A stretch of DNA of 64,000 bases from Anisakis pegreffii (GCA_035041965.1 JAPYMA010003010.1:148707-212706); one strand, 5' to 3'; counted from the first letter of the stretch, positions 1 through 12,217 are shown. Notes: generated by a model not told the origin, from the letters alone. Program-made: numbers and translations.

Positions 1-825
1 AAGAAGTGCTGTTGAAGAAATAAGCCACCGATAGAACTGATAGCGAGAGATTTGAATAGTGGATTTTTCACCTGCAGCTGACCGAACCCTTCGCGGAAAT
101 GCAGAAATAATAATAGATCGTCGTCGTCATTCCGAGTGAAATGAGCGTGAACTAACACTGATCGTACGATACTAAGCATTTATCGAACAATTGCAGAAAT
201 TGTTTAAATGAGCCATTGAAATGCAAAACTATCGTCAAATCGAGCAACCCTCAAACAAATTTACAGCAACAACACAATCGTTAAATCGAACACATTCACA
301 GTGTTTTTGCGTTCCCTCAACAAAATACGATTAAGTCACAATAAAAATGAGATTAAGTATGCATACACAAGGCTACTGTACATCAAAAAAAAATTATTTA
401 AATTTTTTCTGAAATTTTTAACGGAAGAAAATCTTAAGTTTAGCGGAAATTTTTAACAATTGAGGAACTAACTGCACCATTCCAGGCAAAGAACTCCTCA
501 AAAACCCTCGGTCATCATCAATAACACAACGATTCAACAACGAATCCTCGCATATTACTAATTTTTTCATCCAGTTTCACATTGTGCAAATCATTTGACA
601 GGTTGTTAACTACTGCCCAAATGTTATTATTGCTCTAGCAGAGCAGTGAACAGGATCGTTAACAGTCAGCCAGCTCATATGATCCGATGGGTTATCATAT
701 CTGCAGACTGTTGGACAAGCCAACTTTTTACTGATATCAGCAGAGGCATTATCCTCATTTGTTGAGAGTGTGGGTGAGTTTTCAACAGGAGTTAGATCTC
801 ACGGCACATCTCTGATGATTATTTG

Positions 826-1056
826 TCAGTAATCAGCGTAGGTTGTGTTATTGTATCTGGTGCAGATGATGTCCCAGGTGAGTTTAATCTCTTTGCATTT
901 GCTTTTAAAAGTGCTCTCTGTAATCGTGACATTTGTGTTTTTATCCACGAGGTGTTGCATGGCCAATGTTTTGCCGAGATCTTGGCTCATCGCTACGAGA
1001 TCTTCCAACGTAATGTAGACACCATAAGGAACGGCAGTTGAGAAAAAGAAAACCAT
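826..1056 (-). CDS. hypothetical small protein (76 aa), uncertain
   Basis: This is an open frame of 76 codons starting at an ATG in a good context (CAAAATGG). A plausible splice acceptor (TTAATCAG) lies 24 bases upstream, the arrangement expected of a trans-spliced nematode message. The product begins with a short hydrophobic run (MVFFFSTAVPYGVYI) and is otherwise mixed polar; I recognise no domain. The opposite strand carries a strong-looking donor (CCCAG/GTGAGT at about 875), so the coding strand is not certain. It could equally be a first exon with a hidden donor, or a chance ORF. Confidence 0.25.
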   Translation of the reverse strand: MVFFFSTAVPYGVYITLEDLVAMSQDLGKTLAMQHLVDKNTNVTITESTFKSKCKEIKLTWDIICTRYNNTTYADY

Positions 1057-1881
1057 TTTGGAGATGTTGGATGATTCTGATTAATGTGGCATTATGATGC
1101 GTGTATAACTGTCATTTAGAAGAAATAAGTTTATTGAAATTAAAATATCAAACAACAAAAAATTCACGATGTTGAATTGCACAAATGATCAGAAAAAATC
1201 GAAGTCGAAATATAATTGATCAATGATATTTTTGGATGTCCTCAAATAGATTTGATTGCAAATTTCATTGAATAATCAATTTCTTATCAATAGAATTGAA
1301 GATATTCATTACAAACTCGATGACCTTTGAAAATATTATTGCAGAAACAACAAATGATGAAGAAACAAATGATTCCGATGGCATACTGAGATGACCAGTT
1401 CAACAGAGAATGAAATGAAGAAACAGCAAATGATTTTGATGACACACTGAGGTGATCAGTTCGGCAGAGAATGAAATCACATTAAATTCAACACCAATTA
1501 AATGAAACAACAGAATGAATGATCCTTCTGAATCTTGAGATTGCAATTGAAGATCATCGAGCACAATTTCACATCGTCACATTTGTGGTGTTGCATTCAA
1601 ATTTGTTATCGCCTTCGACGTTTCGTTCATCTGTTAACTTGGATCATTTCAGAAATATCAGTTTGTATGGTTAATATCCACTGTGAGATGAATGATGATC
1701 AAAGGAACGCCAACTGATGCATTATTCCATTCGAAAACTATTTGCAGTTTAGATTTTAAATTGTTTTAATGAAAGTATGAGGATTGTATTAGTTAACAGT
1801 GGATATTAATTATGATCGAGACGCTTTAATGATTTAGTTACATTCACGTTACGTGATCCAATATTGACAACTCATTGCATA
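1057..1881. other. no supported gene
   Basis: I see only AT-rich sequence with short frames and no convincing exon. A partly repeated motif near 1360-1480 (ATGA.GAAACA..AAATGATT.CGATG, then a GACCAGTTCA/GATCAGTTCG segment) suggests a local duplication of about 75 bp. Confidence 0.4.
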
Positions 1882-3671
1882 CTAAATCGAAAGATGGATC
1901 ATCTGAACCTGAGATGTGGCAGATTGTGCTTGAATCTCTGGTCTCAATACTTCAGATCCCATTGCCGATTTATCGGATTGATCCAATTGCTTGTTCAACT
2001 TCTTTCCAACTGACAACTTTCCAATCACATCTGCCCACATACGTGCCAAACAATACCCGATTCCCAAATCCAAATCCAGCAATAAACTCAGTAACGGTCC
2101 TAATATGATAGGTAGCGTTAATGATGATGAGCAATCTGAAACGGTAATGTTCTTCAGACGCACACGTTTAAAAATCTAGTCTATGAAAAATCTGACCCAA
2201 GTCGTGGGAATGGGATGGGACGCTCAGTTCAATTTCAAACTCAAACTCAAAAACAAACCAAACCAATCGCAGCATGTCTCTGCGAATGAATTTGATATTT
2301 CTTAAATATTCATTTCTCCATTTCTAATCTGATATTTATTTCTTGACCAATCCCAACTGGAGACTCATCAACGTGCAATGATAATCATCGAGAGCAAATG
2401 ACGTTTCGATGTGTGCCAACCTGGTTGTGAATATGCTATCGACTCCCAGTCATCCTCATCTTCATCCATAAGCATTGGATTAATTGCATGTTTTTGTTGT
2501 TGTACGGGTGTTGCTCGGGTTGATATTGNNNNNNNNNNGTGAGTGGGAGTTCGCACGAGACATAGAATTCATAAATGAATTGTAAAGGCTTGAATCCATT
2601 AGGGAATTTTGGAGAGATTCTACCAAGAGTCTGCACGATGATTTCACTCATATAAGACTTGTAAGCGCACTGCAATGTGAGAGAGATTTCTGTCAACTGA
2701 ATTCAACTAAGTGTTCACGATTCCCTCTCCCTAGAAATTATTGCGCAATACGGGAGAGTGGCTCAACACCTGTGTGCTCGTCAAATCATCAATAATCCAA
2801 GTTAGAATTTAATGAACACAAATGTTATTATCGTTAGCTGAACGGAAAGAAGAATGTCAATGAAGGAAGAATGTGATATTAGTGATACTGGTGATAACAG
2901 AGAGGCATAAACTCGTAATGAGTTGCAGTTGGATTTGCTGACGATGAGTGTTGACGAGTAAGGAATTTATGAAACGATTACAATATTACGAAAATGAATT
3001 TGCGCAAGTTCAGTGTGCTACTTACTTGGCAGTTAGATTGACATTGAATAACAAAGGTGCCAGCGTGCGTCTCGTTGACTCCCAACATTCTGAATAGTTC
3101 AGGCAAATCTTCTTGACACTGTACGTTGGGGTGCTCTTGAGGATGAAAGTACATTAAACGGTTCTTCATTTTAACATTGAGAAATCGGCAAGTATCTGTT
3201 AAATGTTTGAATTCCTGAAAATGTGTTCGCATGAAAGTGCTAAACTTCCATTACAAGACCGCACTGATATGCCATAATATGGTGGTTTTGTTGAGCGAAC
3301 GATCTTCGAACGGCGCATATCAGGAACACCGAAACGAAGACTGAACAAAGTAGTCATAAATGAAAACATTCGTGACAAGTGGAAAGAAATGCCCTGAGTG
3401 AAGCAGTTCGAAGTACTGAGGCGTTAGTATAAGCAGTAAACAAAAAAGAGGTCAACGCTCATCACTTATTAAATTAAGCTTTCTAGAAATGCATAAACGC
3501 TTGCTAAGAAACAAGACAGAGATTGAAAGCAGAGATTAAATTAGCCAACGCATTTCCGTTGCTTACTTTGGGCATCGGTTTAACGGACTCAATAGACTCG
3601 CGGAAATATACCACAGCCGTAAAGCGCGATGCTGCGGTAAAAAGCAGCGCCACCAGCAAACAAGAGCGCAT
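1882..3671 (-). CDS. unrecognised secreted or membrane protein, four or more exons, assembly gap inside
   Basis: The proposed exons on the minus strand are 3671-3567, 3214-3026, 2669-2421 (containing ten Ns at 2529-2538) and 2135-1882. The first encodes a signal peptide (MRSCLLVALLFTAASRF) and ends at AAA/GTAAGC. The second is phase 0 and Cys-containing (DTCRFLNV, a VNET glycosylation sequon, IQCQSNCQ), ending CCAA/GTAAGT. The third starts CAYKSYMSE and after the gap continues as an acidic stretch (MDEDEDDWES). The last joins in phase (G/AT) and has a hydrophobic run (LTLPIILGPLLSLLLDL) followed by a polar tail to a stop. This suggests a secreted or type I/GPI-like surface protein. I do not recognise the family. 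The 3' exon could instead end at a GTATGT donor at 2042. An in-frame ATG upstream at 3704 is less likely because it precedes the signal sequence. Confidence 0.5.
2529..2538. other. assembly gap (10 Ns)
   Basis: Ten Ns lie within the third exon of the minus-strand gene. Reading straight through ten bases puts the left side in the wrong frame, so the true gap length is probably not 10, or an intron boundary lies here. Confidence 0.95.
2815..2945 (-). repeat. dispersed repeat family B, minus copy
   Basis: The reverse complement of this segment matches 4745-4865 almost base for base, including the cores CTCATTACGAGTTTATGCC and CACTAATATCACATTCTTCC. It lies in the intron of the adjacent minus-strand gene. 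Further, more diverged copies lie near 53720 and 62640. Confidence 0.85.
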
Positions 3672-4140
3672 CCCACTCTCGTTGACTTTCCAAATGATCA
3701 ACATTTTCGGTGAAAGTAGAAAGGCAATAAAACAATTTGCAAATTTCGCTGTTACTCGAACGTATTCAAATCATTTTTGGTCGGTATTTGTTCAGATGGT
3801 TGATATTCAAAATTTAGCTGTATTTGAAGTGAACGAAAGTTTCATCTAGGAAGACACAAAACTTTTCAAAAATTACAAGACATTTTCTGTTTGGCGGAAT
3901 TCAAGAATTATCACAATATTGATAAGATTGAAGATATAAGTCTGTTCGGTGATCTCAACAGCTACTTCTCTGAAGGTAAATAAAATTGCCCGACAAAATT
4001 CATATTTTTCTGAAAGTAGAGAACCTGTGGAATTCGATGATGTGAAGAAACCACTATGTTATTGGGAAAACCTGAGAGGACTGACTCTTTGAAGATGGTG
4101 ACCCTCAGACTGCCGCGCTGATGTATGTATTGATCTATAG

Positions 4141-4205
4141 CAGTGCTTCTATAGGGGTGAGATTACGCATTTTGAGTAATTTGGGGGTGTCGGGAAATTA
4201 GTATT
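4141..4205 (+). mobile_element. hAT-like MITE fragment
   Basis: The segment starts CAGTGCTTCTATAGGGGTGA and continues with a TTTTGAGTAATTTGGGGGTG stretch and GTCGGG. It aligns with the start of the element at 58766-58890. CAGNGNTTCT is the usual terminal sequence type of hAT non-autonomous elements. No right end was found. Confidence 0.5.
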
Positions 4206-4227
4206 TCATGCAGTTGTTATGTAATAA

Positions 4228-4580
4228 TAGAACGCCATTGTGATGGTGTTTTTTCACTTGGGCATTTAAATGCGGTTAGTTCACGGCAATACTCTTCTTT
4301 CTCCGATTTCCTCACTATCATTAGGTCGTCCGAGCCTAAACAAAAGTCTGTTCGATCGCCAATGTTTTGTAAGTCCATCGATATATTCGCTGATATCGTC
4401 ACTCATCAACACTGACGACTGACTGAGAGAAACTAATGCTTCGTGATGTTTTGGCAGGGTGAAACGCCATTGTGATGGTGCATTTTTCACTCGGATATCT
4501 AAACCTGGCTCGCTGATGGAAACATTCTTCGTTATCATATTATCTGAGTATCTCTAACTCGCCTAGTCCTGAACAAAAGT
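4228..4580 (+). repeat. two tandem-like copies of about 230 bp, partly shared with 58240-58330
   Basis: AACGCCATTGTGATGGTG followed by TTTTTCACT occurs at about 4231 and 4466. Each is followed by a similar run containing ATTCTTC, a T(A/C)GTC.. segment and CCTGAACAAAAGTC or CCTAAACAAAAGTC. The second half resembles 58245-58320. Confidence 0.6.
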
Positions 4581-4729
4581 CAGTCTGAAGTAGGTACAAT
4601 TATTTCGTATTCAAAAGGTCAAAGACACGTCCGTCCTGTGTTCTGCCCTGGAACAATATGTCTTCTTGGTATCATTGTTTCTTTATTTTTTCTTTTGAGA
4701 CAGAGAGAATTTCAATTCCTCCATTTATT

Positions 4730-4870
4730 TATTTATTTATTTATTTAATCAGCAAATCCAACTCATTACGAGTTTATGCCTCTCTGTTATTACCAATATC
4801 ACTAATATCACATTCTTCCTTCCTTGGCATTCTTCTTTCCGCGCAGTTAACAATAATAGCGTTTGGAATC
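4730..4870 (+). repeat. dispersed repeat family B, plus copy with TTTA microsatellite
   Basis: It begins with (TTTA)n at 4723-4745 and continues with CAGCAAATCCAACTCATTAC and then the family B core. It is the inverted partner of 2815-2945. Confidence 0.85.
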
Positions 4871-5795
4871 ATCTGTCTTCATGAAATCCGAACTTGAATT
4901 ATTGATTTGGCAAGTACAGAGGTTTTGGGCTACTCTCCCATATGCCCATTTATTTCTAGATTCCTCCATTATATACGCCAATTATGACTATCGAATATCA
5001 CCATTGGTCACGCCAAGTGGCATAACTCCCGTAATTTCTCAACTGGCATCAATATTCAAACGAAGCTTCTGTAGTACTCAATCTCGGCTGCAAGATGGTA
5101 TATATCGTGATTATAAATTCCCCTGTCGGGTGCTGTTGGGTGGGTAACAATTCAAATTATTTCTTGAACTTTTACACTTAAAGCGAAATCGAGAATATTC
5201 ATCTTCTGAATCTTCACTCTATTCATTTCTTCACGTTGCATTCTCGAATTTATATTAGAAGTGATGTGTGCAGAGTGAGTTGCCACACCACGAAACGAAA
5301 GCTCATTGTCCGGTGCAAGAAATTGATCGCTTAAATTAAGATGTTATGTAAACTGGGTTATCGATGTTTTTCTTCTTCAACTACAAGGATGGTTGACGAG
5401 GAAACAGATTCCATATGTGTCACAGCTGTGTTCCAAATCACATACCATGTTAACATAATATCAATCTCACTTCAAGTGGGCAGGTAGGACTGGAAAAGAA
5501 TTTGAACTAATTCATAAGCACTATCTGAGCATTACATTTATTGGATGATGGTTTACGTTTATGATAAATTATAGAATGTGTTGAATTCGCGTATGGAATT
5601 TTCTTTTTTAATGTACCGTTTGAATTCGGCAATATTCTATCAGTGTTGATAATTGCTGATCAATGAATGCTGTATCGAATGTCAGGAATTAGGGAGAAGT
5701 TTCAGCAGGGAAACGTCGTTGTGTCGTTATCGTGTATTACTTGACATCGTTGATTCGAATTAAAAATAATCCTCATCGATATCTGGTATAATTTC
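4871..5795. other. no supported gene; upstream region of rde-4
   Basis: No exon-like frame was convincing. The stretch ends at the acceptor (ATTTCAG, AG at 5796-5797) that defines the 5' end of the rde-4 message. Confidence 0.4.
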
Positions 5796-5797
5796 AG
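5796..5797 (+). promoter_or_regulatory. probable spliced-leader trans-splice acceptor of rde-4
   Basis: TATAATTTCAG sits 20 bases before the initiator ATG at 5818 with no visible upstream coding exon. This arrangement is typical of trans-spliced nematode genes; a cis-spliced 5' UTR exon is the alternative. Confidence 0.5.
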
Positions 5798-5817
5798 GAC
5801 TTGTTTTGCTATCACGA

Positions 5818-8800
5818 ATGAGCACCGATTTATTCGAAGTTTTCACGGACGTCGAAGTGCTGAAATCAAGAGAACCTGAATACTTCCAGTGTCAGGAGGT
5901 ATGTTTCAGAAGCATCTGATGTTTTGTATCGTATTATTTGTTATTTTGCCGTGTCAGTAGATTTTCAACATATTTTCATCAGTGTTGTTATGGATCAATC
6001 GTTATTGTTCTGAATCGTCATTCATTATTTTTCTTACTGGCATCATTTTCATCGTTGTGATAATTGTCGTTAATATTGCTGATATGTTCGTTGCTAAAAT
6101 TGTTGTCCTTGTTACAGTGATGACTGTCCATCTTATCCATAAGATAGTCATCCGTTTAAGGTGGTGAATATTGGGAACGAGTCGGATATGTATCCGAGTA
6201 GTTTGCCGGCCGCAGTGCCTCCGCAGCCAAACGGATCAGCAAGTGGCTGCCAGGAATCGGCCACATCCCGAATGCAAATACCGCCGACGATCGCTGGTAA
6301 AACGTTCGTGGGTGTTTTGGAGGAAGGATGCAGGAAGTACTACGATGGAACGACACCAACGTACTCGTGTGTCGATTGTGATAAGGCGTGTTGCAATCAA
6401 TTCTCATTGTGGTTTCGACATTGGGATTGCAATTGCGATTCTCATTGAGTATCATTCAATTGGAAATTTTCATTTGATACTGATAACATGGATTCAATGA
6501 ATGAATGTAGTTTTCGCAGAAAAGTTGGACTAAACTGTGTATTCGAGTACATATAATGATCATCTGCAATCCCGACAGTATATTAGTTAATGCTTATGAA
6601 TAGAATTTGATTTTGTTTGACATTGTCATATTGACATCGTTATTGATCTTACTATAAGTCAGTGTTATCGTTGTTGAAGTTTTTATCGGTATTTAATGAA
6701 TCTTCAGAAGTTTTGACTTGTTGTTCATTAGCTGTTGTCATCTGTGTTGTTGTTGTTATTATTGTAGTTTGAAAAATTTCATCAGTGTGCAATCTGAAGC
6801 GGTGGATTTCAGCTGGATTGGTTTGCGATCAAATGTGAGCTGCGAAAGCTGTCCGGTGTAGGAAGTGCAAAAACGAAGAAATCTGCGAAGCAGTTGGCTG
6901 CCAAGGAGGTTTTGCTGAAGGTGATTGGTGATTATTCGCGTAATTTTCATGATTTTGGTTGGAATCTCATTGTTCATAATGAAAGAACTGAATTCATTCT
7001 GACAATTTTACTCGGTTTCTTTAAGATCGTTTTTATTTCGATCTGCTTTCAGCTTATCAACGAAGATCTTTACGCCGAATTCGGATTGGGTGAAAACAAA
7101 TTGGAAGCGATCAGTTATCTGTAAGTTTTTATACGTGTCATATTTGGCGTATTTCGAGCAAAATTTATCGTCGAATCGGACTTGGCTCACTGATAATGTT
7201 ACAGATAATAATGAAAATGCTCGTTGCTATTTTTATAGCTGATACCTTTTTGTTCATTGATTGGTTCACATTGTCAGTATCACTTTTCGAGTCGTCAATT
7301 CCTGCTGGTGTTGTCACTCGGTAATCCGTTATTATCATTAGTGATGTTTGATATTCCTCTTCACTGCGGTTTAATATTTAATATTAATCTGTATCAGTAC
7401 TACGGTTTTATTTTAGGAATAAATTGATGCCCGAGCTGTCTGCACCAGAGGAGGAAACCGACAGCAATTTGTCCGAGAATTGGATCGGCAAAATCAACGA
7501 GAAGTATGTCATTGAGAAGGCATCGTTTGTTTTGAGTTTTCTGTTGCGAGTTTTTCCAAAAGTTGTTCATTTATTCGTATGCAGATAAGAGTGTATTTCA
7601 ATTTTATACGTTCCGAGATGTGAAATGTGTTCACATAACGTTGAGTATATCCTAAAGCAATGCAGCTATTCAGATGTCAAAAACTGAAATTACGTGGTGC
7701 CGTTTATGATGTTAAGGATGAAGGTGTAGCACCGCAACATCTATTCGTGGCCACCTGCTCTGTTTGCAAACTGACAACAACTGGTCAAGGAAGAACCAAG
7801 AAGGTTGCTTGCTATTTGCGTTGCGTTGAATTTGATTGTGTTTCGAAAACTTTCATTTGTGTTCATTTGCAACAACAATTACAATGTTCTGATAACTCTC
7901 GCTGTTATTATTGTCGTAATCCATGTCTAATGATTCACTACATTCCGAGACGTTCGCTATCCAGAGTTTTCCTTCTTCTTTATCGTCACATTCTATTCGT
8001 CTGTAAACTTAAACAATGCAATTCCTTCAAATTTTGTGTACATCATTCAGATGTGTTCACATTTTTGTTGGTATTTAAGGCAGCCTTCTTCTTCTTTATT
8101 AATTATTACTTGGAAATCGAGTGGTTGTTTCGACAGTCGCAGTGAGCGATCGGCGGAATATTTATTTTATTAGAGTAATGATTATTTATTGAATTGGTAT
8201 TTGATTGCCTTTAATTATGCAAAGTACTCACGGCGACTAATTAATAACTCGGTTGTGTTCACTTGGCCTGCTCGCCTAGCCAGCGGGGTGGCGTGAATTG
8301 AGGTTAAAACAATGCGCACGGAAACGCGAGCATTGTGGCCAGCAACATTATAAACGTTTGATAATCTGGTCAATCCAGGTAATCCGGGTAATTTAAGGCA
8401 GCCAAAATGGACGCAGCCCACGAGATGTTCAAGCGACTCGAAGAAACGAATGAATGGACAAGCGAAGAGAAGGATGCATTAGCGTCGGAAATTCGAGAAA
8501 ATACCGAAAATAGGAATCGGGAAATAGCTGGTGAAGAGAGTGCAAACAACTCGTCGAAGTTAGAAAATTCGACGGCCGAAACAGTAACGGTGACAAAAGA
8601 AACTCAATGCGAAGCCAGAAACGGCAACGAGAAAGAAACAGAACTGGTGAACGCGAATGACACTTCATCATCTGATAGTAAGGTGTGTAGTGTTCGTTTG
8701 TTGATTTGTTCATTCATACGGGGGAATGAAGTTGAAATGTATAATATGAACTCAGGTTTCATCATTTGTTTTGATTCGTTTATTTTGTTGGAAGAAAGTT

Positions 8801-9861
8801 ATTCGTTAGAGTGTTGAGGACTGTTGAAATTTTTCAAAAATTCATTCATCCAAAAGTGTGGAAACAGTTGATATTGTTAGCATTGATATCATTGGTAAGG
8901 TGAGAGCATAAGATTTTGGTGGCACTTAGGAATCGCTCTGGAACCTCATATGCGAATGCATTCAGTTTAGTCATTCTGACGGAATGATTATCAATTGTGT
9001 ATCCGTTTTTCTGTTTTGGTTTTTGGTTTGGCTAGTTGCAAGTGGTTAGTAGTGTAGTGACACAGGCTGAGGATAATATCTGTTGGCGATGATTTGAAAG
9101 AATTCAGGAGGATATGCAAGAGGATGAACTCGTCGGCGAACTGGCTGTGATGAAGTTGGTGAGAGAGGCGCAGATGGATTGCAAGGATGCTGAATCAAAG
9201 CTGCAAGATTTATTGAATGCGGACGACGAACTGGTCAAAGAAGTTTTTGCAAAACAACAACTGAACTTCACGATTTTCAGTGAAGCAGATGTCAATGGTA
9301 AATGAATATTTGTTGTTTTTTTTTATTTATTGAAATTTTCAGTATTTTTCATGGAGATTCTAAGAAATATTTAGTGAAATCGATTCGACATGTCAAGGAT
9401 TGTAAAGCACCCGTATTGAGTGAGAATGAACATTTCGAGTGGTTTGAATGAGTGCGTGCAATAAAAGTTCGTCTATGTGAACTGCATTCAACCGAATAGT
9501 TTTCAGCTGAACAGTGCTGATTTCGAGTAAAACTGTGAGCAGAGCACATACTTTGGTTTCAATTTTGTTTGGTCTTAAATTTCAGATCTACTATTGTAAA
9601 ATAATGAACGTTTAGAGTGAAGTATTGATGAGTAGTTGAAATGGGTGAATAATCATTTATGCAGGTGACATTCAGTGTATGCTGAAAGTGTTGGGCGCCA
9701 ATGATGAATCGAATGTGTTCGGTGGGTACGGCCAAAACGAACAGCTTTCGCGAGATTGTGCTGCGAGAGAAGCATTCGAATTTCTTTATGTGTTCATGAA
9801 ATCGAACTTGGAAAAACGACAGCTAGAAGAGAAGAAAAAACAAGATGGACAAGAAAAATGA
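5818..9861 (+). CDS. rde-4: RDE-4-like dsRNA-binding protein (Dicer partner)
   Basis: The nine exons are 5818-5898, 6161 to about 6370, 6813-6920, 7053-7120, 7417-7503, 7674-7803, 8398-8682, 9108-9297 and 9665-9861. All phases agree and the product is about 450 aa. Family role: RDE-4 binds long dsRNA and hands it to Dicer for primary siRNA production. The first dsRBD runs from FVGVLEEGCRKYY through LRKLSGVGSAKTKKSAKQLA, the usual G-x-G..KK..AK-xx-A signature. A linker with ENWIGKINEK leads to the second dsRBD (LFVATCSVCKLTTTG, then TKK/AAKMDAAHEMF). An acidic, helical region (residues coded at 8450-9250) precedes a degenerate C-terminal domain (IQCMLKVLGA..RDCAAREAFEFLYVF) like the dimerising third domain of C. 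elegans RDE-4. The order and spacing match RDE-4 rather than Dicer, PKR or Loquacious. The exon 2 donor (TGT/GTCGAT) is weak and is the one uncertain junction. Confidence 0.9.
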
Positions 9862-12215
9862 TTACTTAATGATAATAATAATAATGATTACAATCACTTC
9901 CTAATGATCAGCTGAATTAGGCAATTTCGCATTGAAATAGTGAATTGCCTTTTTATGTTGAAGGAAGTTTTCGAGCGAATTGAGTGTTTGGATTTGTTGT
10001 TTTTGAGGTTATTAATATTATTATTGTTATTATTCGAAGACGTCTCAAGCTTTATTTTACACTCAAGCGTTCATCTTCATACAGATATTCATTTCTCGTA
10101 TCGCATCTTCGGTTACTGAAAGCGAATCGTTTTTGGAATTTGACTCAGTAATGATGCGTTCGTTATTCATGAAGCGTTCATCATTCCATTCAGTTGTTGT
10201 TTTGTTGAGAAGTACTTCAATTTTATCGGTTGAATTTCACTCTCTTATCATCATTTCACTTGAAAATGCAATGTTACTTTCTTTCGATCGATACTGTAAT
10301 ACTGTTGTTTATGATAGCAGAATTGTGGAGTTTATCAAGCGTTGATTATTGCTTTATCATTATCCTACTTAATATTACGGTGATTAGATTACATTATTGT
10401 TGCACACCATGCCAATTCTGCTTTGATTACTGTTCTTCGAAATCGTTTTGTAATTTTTATATTCATTCTTTTGTGTTTTCTTAACTGGTACTGTCATTCG
10501 TTACGAGTTGATTTATTATTTGTTTGAAAATGTTCAGTTGGAAATATTCTCACAGTATGTTGTTGTTGTGATCGTGTGTCTTAGTTAAGTGACAATCAAA
10601 AGAATCAAGTGACTGAGATTGTGCTGGAGTTAAGCTGTCGTTTTTATTTGCATTAAAAGTGCTTCGCTTGATCGAATGGCAGCAACAAAAAATTTGCAGA
10701 TTCCACTTTCAGTCAAGGCTTATTTGAGAAAGGTGTTTGGTACGTCTTCTCACTTTTCTCAGGCCACATATTATCATATCAAAATTGAGCACACTCTCAT
10801 TCAATGATAACGATAACTTGATTATTCTTGAATGCCATTCGACACCACTCACACGTCGCCTTATCAGTTATCAGTGCGAACGAGTGTTTTTTTGTCCTAT
10901 CGGCTTAAGTGAATGATTAAATCTTCATAATAATATGCCTCTTCTTATTGATTATTTCCAGTATCGGAAGAATAATGTTTTGTGCTAGTTCGTTTCAGTC
11001 ATCTTTGCTTTCTTTGGGAGGTCATTCTCAAATTTCTTTCGAATTATCAAAAGGTGCGGATCTTCGCTGTGAATCTTGTGGATGCTAGATCAAATAATGC
11101 GATGGCAGAGATGAAAATTCACATCAACGTTTCTTATTTCTGATCAGTCATTTTCTTTGAATCGCTCGCGATCGTGTGTTTCATTAAGGGTTTGTTATGA
11201 GTTCTATTATCTGTGGCGATGAATTTGTTGCGTTATAGATACCAGTGCGTTGAATTATATGAGCTATTCTTCAAAATCCGGATCTCTTGATTTTAAATTT
11301 GTTCATTTTCATGTTGGTAAATTCAAAGCAAACATTGAAATGCTCAAAAACTGATCATCAGATGCTTTGAATGGTACATTCAACTAAAAATGCATTCAGT
11401 CATTCAATGCCATGTTAATTTAGCTTAATCATTTTGAATCATTATCTGTATATTATCATTTCTGGTACGATTGTTCTATATTAATCCGTATTCAAGTCAT
11501 TAATTACCTGTCAACTTATTGTTCTTATTATCGATTTGATGTGAAAATATCCACAATAAAGTATTCACTCGTCAACAAACGAATGCCTTCTCAGTGTATA
11601 CATTCTGCGGAGTTGAACTCGTTGTATTTTGCATCTTTGATTATCTCTGTTGTATTATAGTAAAAATAGTGAATGTCAACAGTGCTGATGCAGAGAAAAG
11701 ATAATATTTAATATGTTCACATGTAATGCAACGATAATGTGATGTAATACAATAGCATTGCTTTATTTCACCGTTGATAGATTGGTCACATCAGAAGTTG
11801 CTCTAGTAAAGTGTTGATGGTCCATGTCATTGCTGTTCTAGATTCCATTTAGAAGACGTGCTTGATAAGAGGATTTGACCATTCATAATGTGGACATGCA
11901 TCGATAAAATGTATCTTTTGTGTGGATAGGAATGATAGAGGGGTAGGTGTTCCTAGAAATGTTTAAGATAGGTACTGGATAAGCGCTAGTGAGCGATTCT
12001 CATAAGTTAGTAGTAATACATTGAGAGCATTAATAGTTTTGAATTGTTCATGCAGATTTCATTTGATTATGCATTCTTAACGTGCGTCTTCTGAATGTTC
12101 AATTGGTCTGTGATGTTTTCATAACAAATTACATGTTCCATTTACACTGAAATCTCGTTTCGCATGAAATTTACGAGAACTTTATGGTGCTTGCTTGAGA
12201 AATTAATCATATTCT
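9862..12215. other. rde-4 3' flank and intergenic; one possible small ORF
   Basis: It starts with ATA/ATG repeats after the rde-4 stop; no nearby AATAAA is evident. An ATG at 10676 opens about 22 codons (MAATKNLQIPLSVKAYLRK) up to a GTACGT donor; see the findings. Nothing else is exon-like. Confidence 0.4.
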
Positions 12216-12217
12216 AG
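12216..12217 (+). promoter_or_regulatory. probable trans-splice acceptor of citrate synthase
   Basis: ATATTCTAG lies 24 bases before the initiator ATG at 12242, with no upstream coding exon needed. Confidence 0.45.

Noticed and set aside
7660..8145. 161-codon plus-strand frame as a stand-alone gene
   Set aside because: Only 7674-7803 is coding (rde-4 exon 6). The apparent Met lies in the intron, and the frame past the AAG/GTTGCT donor is low-complexity and unlike any dsRBD.
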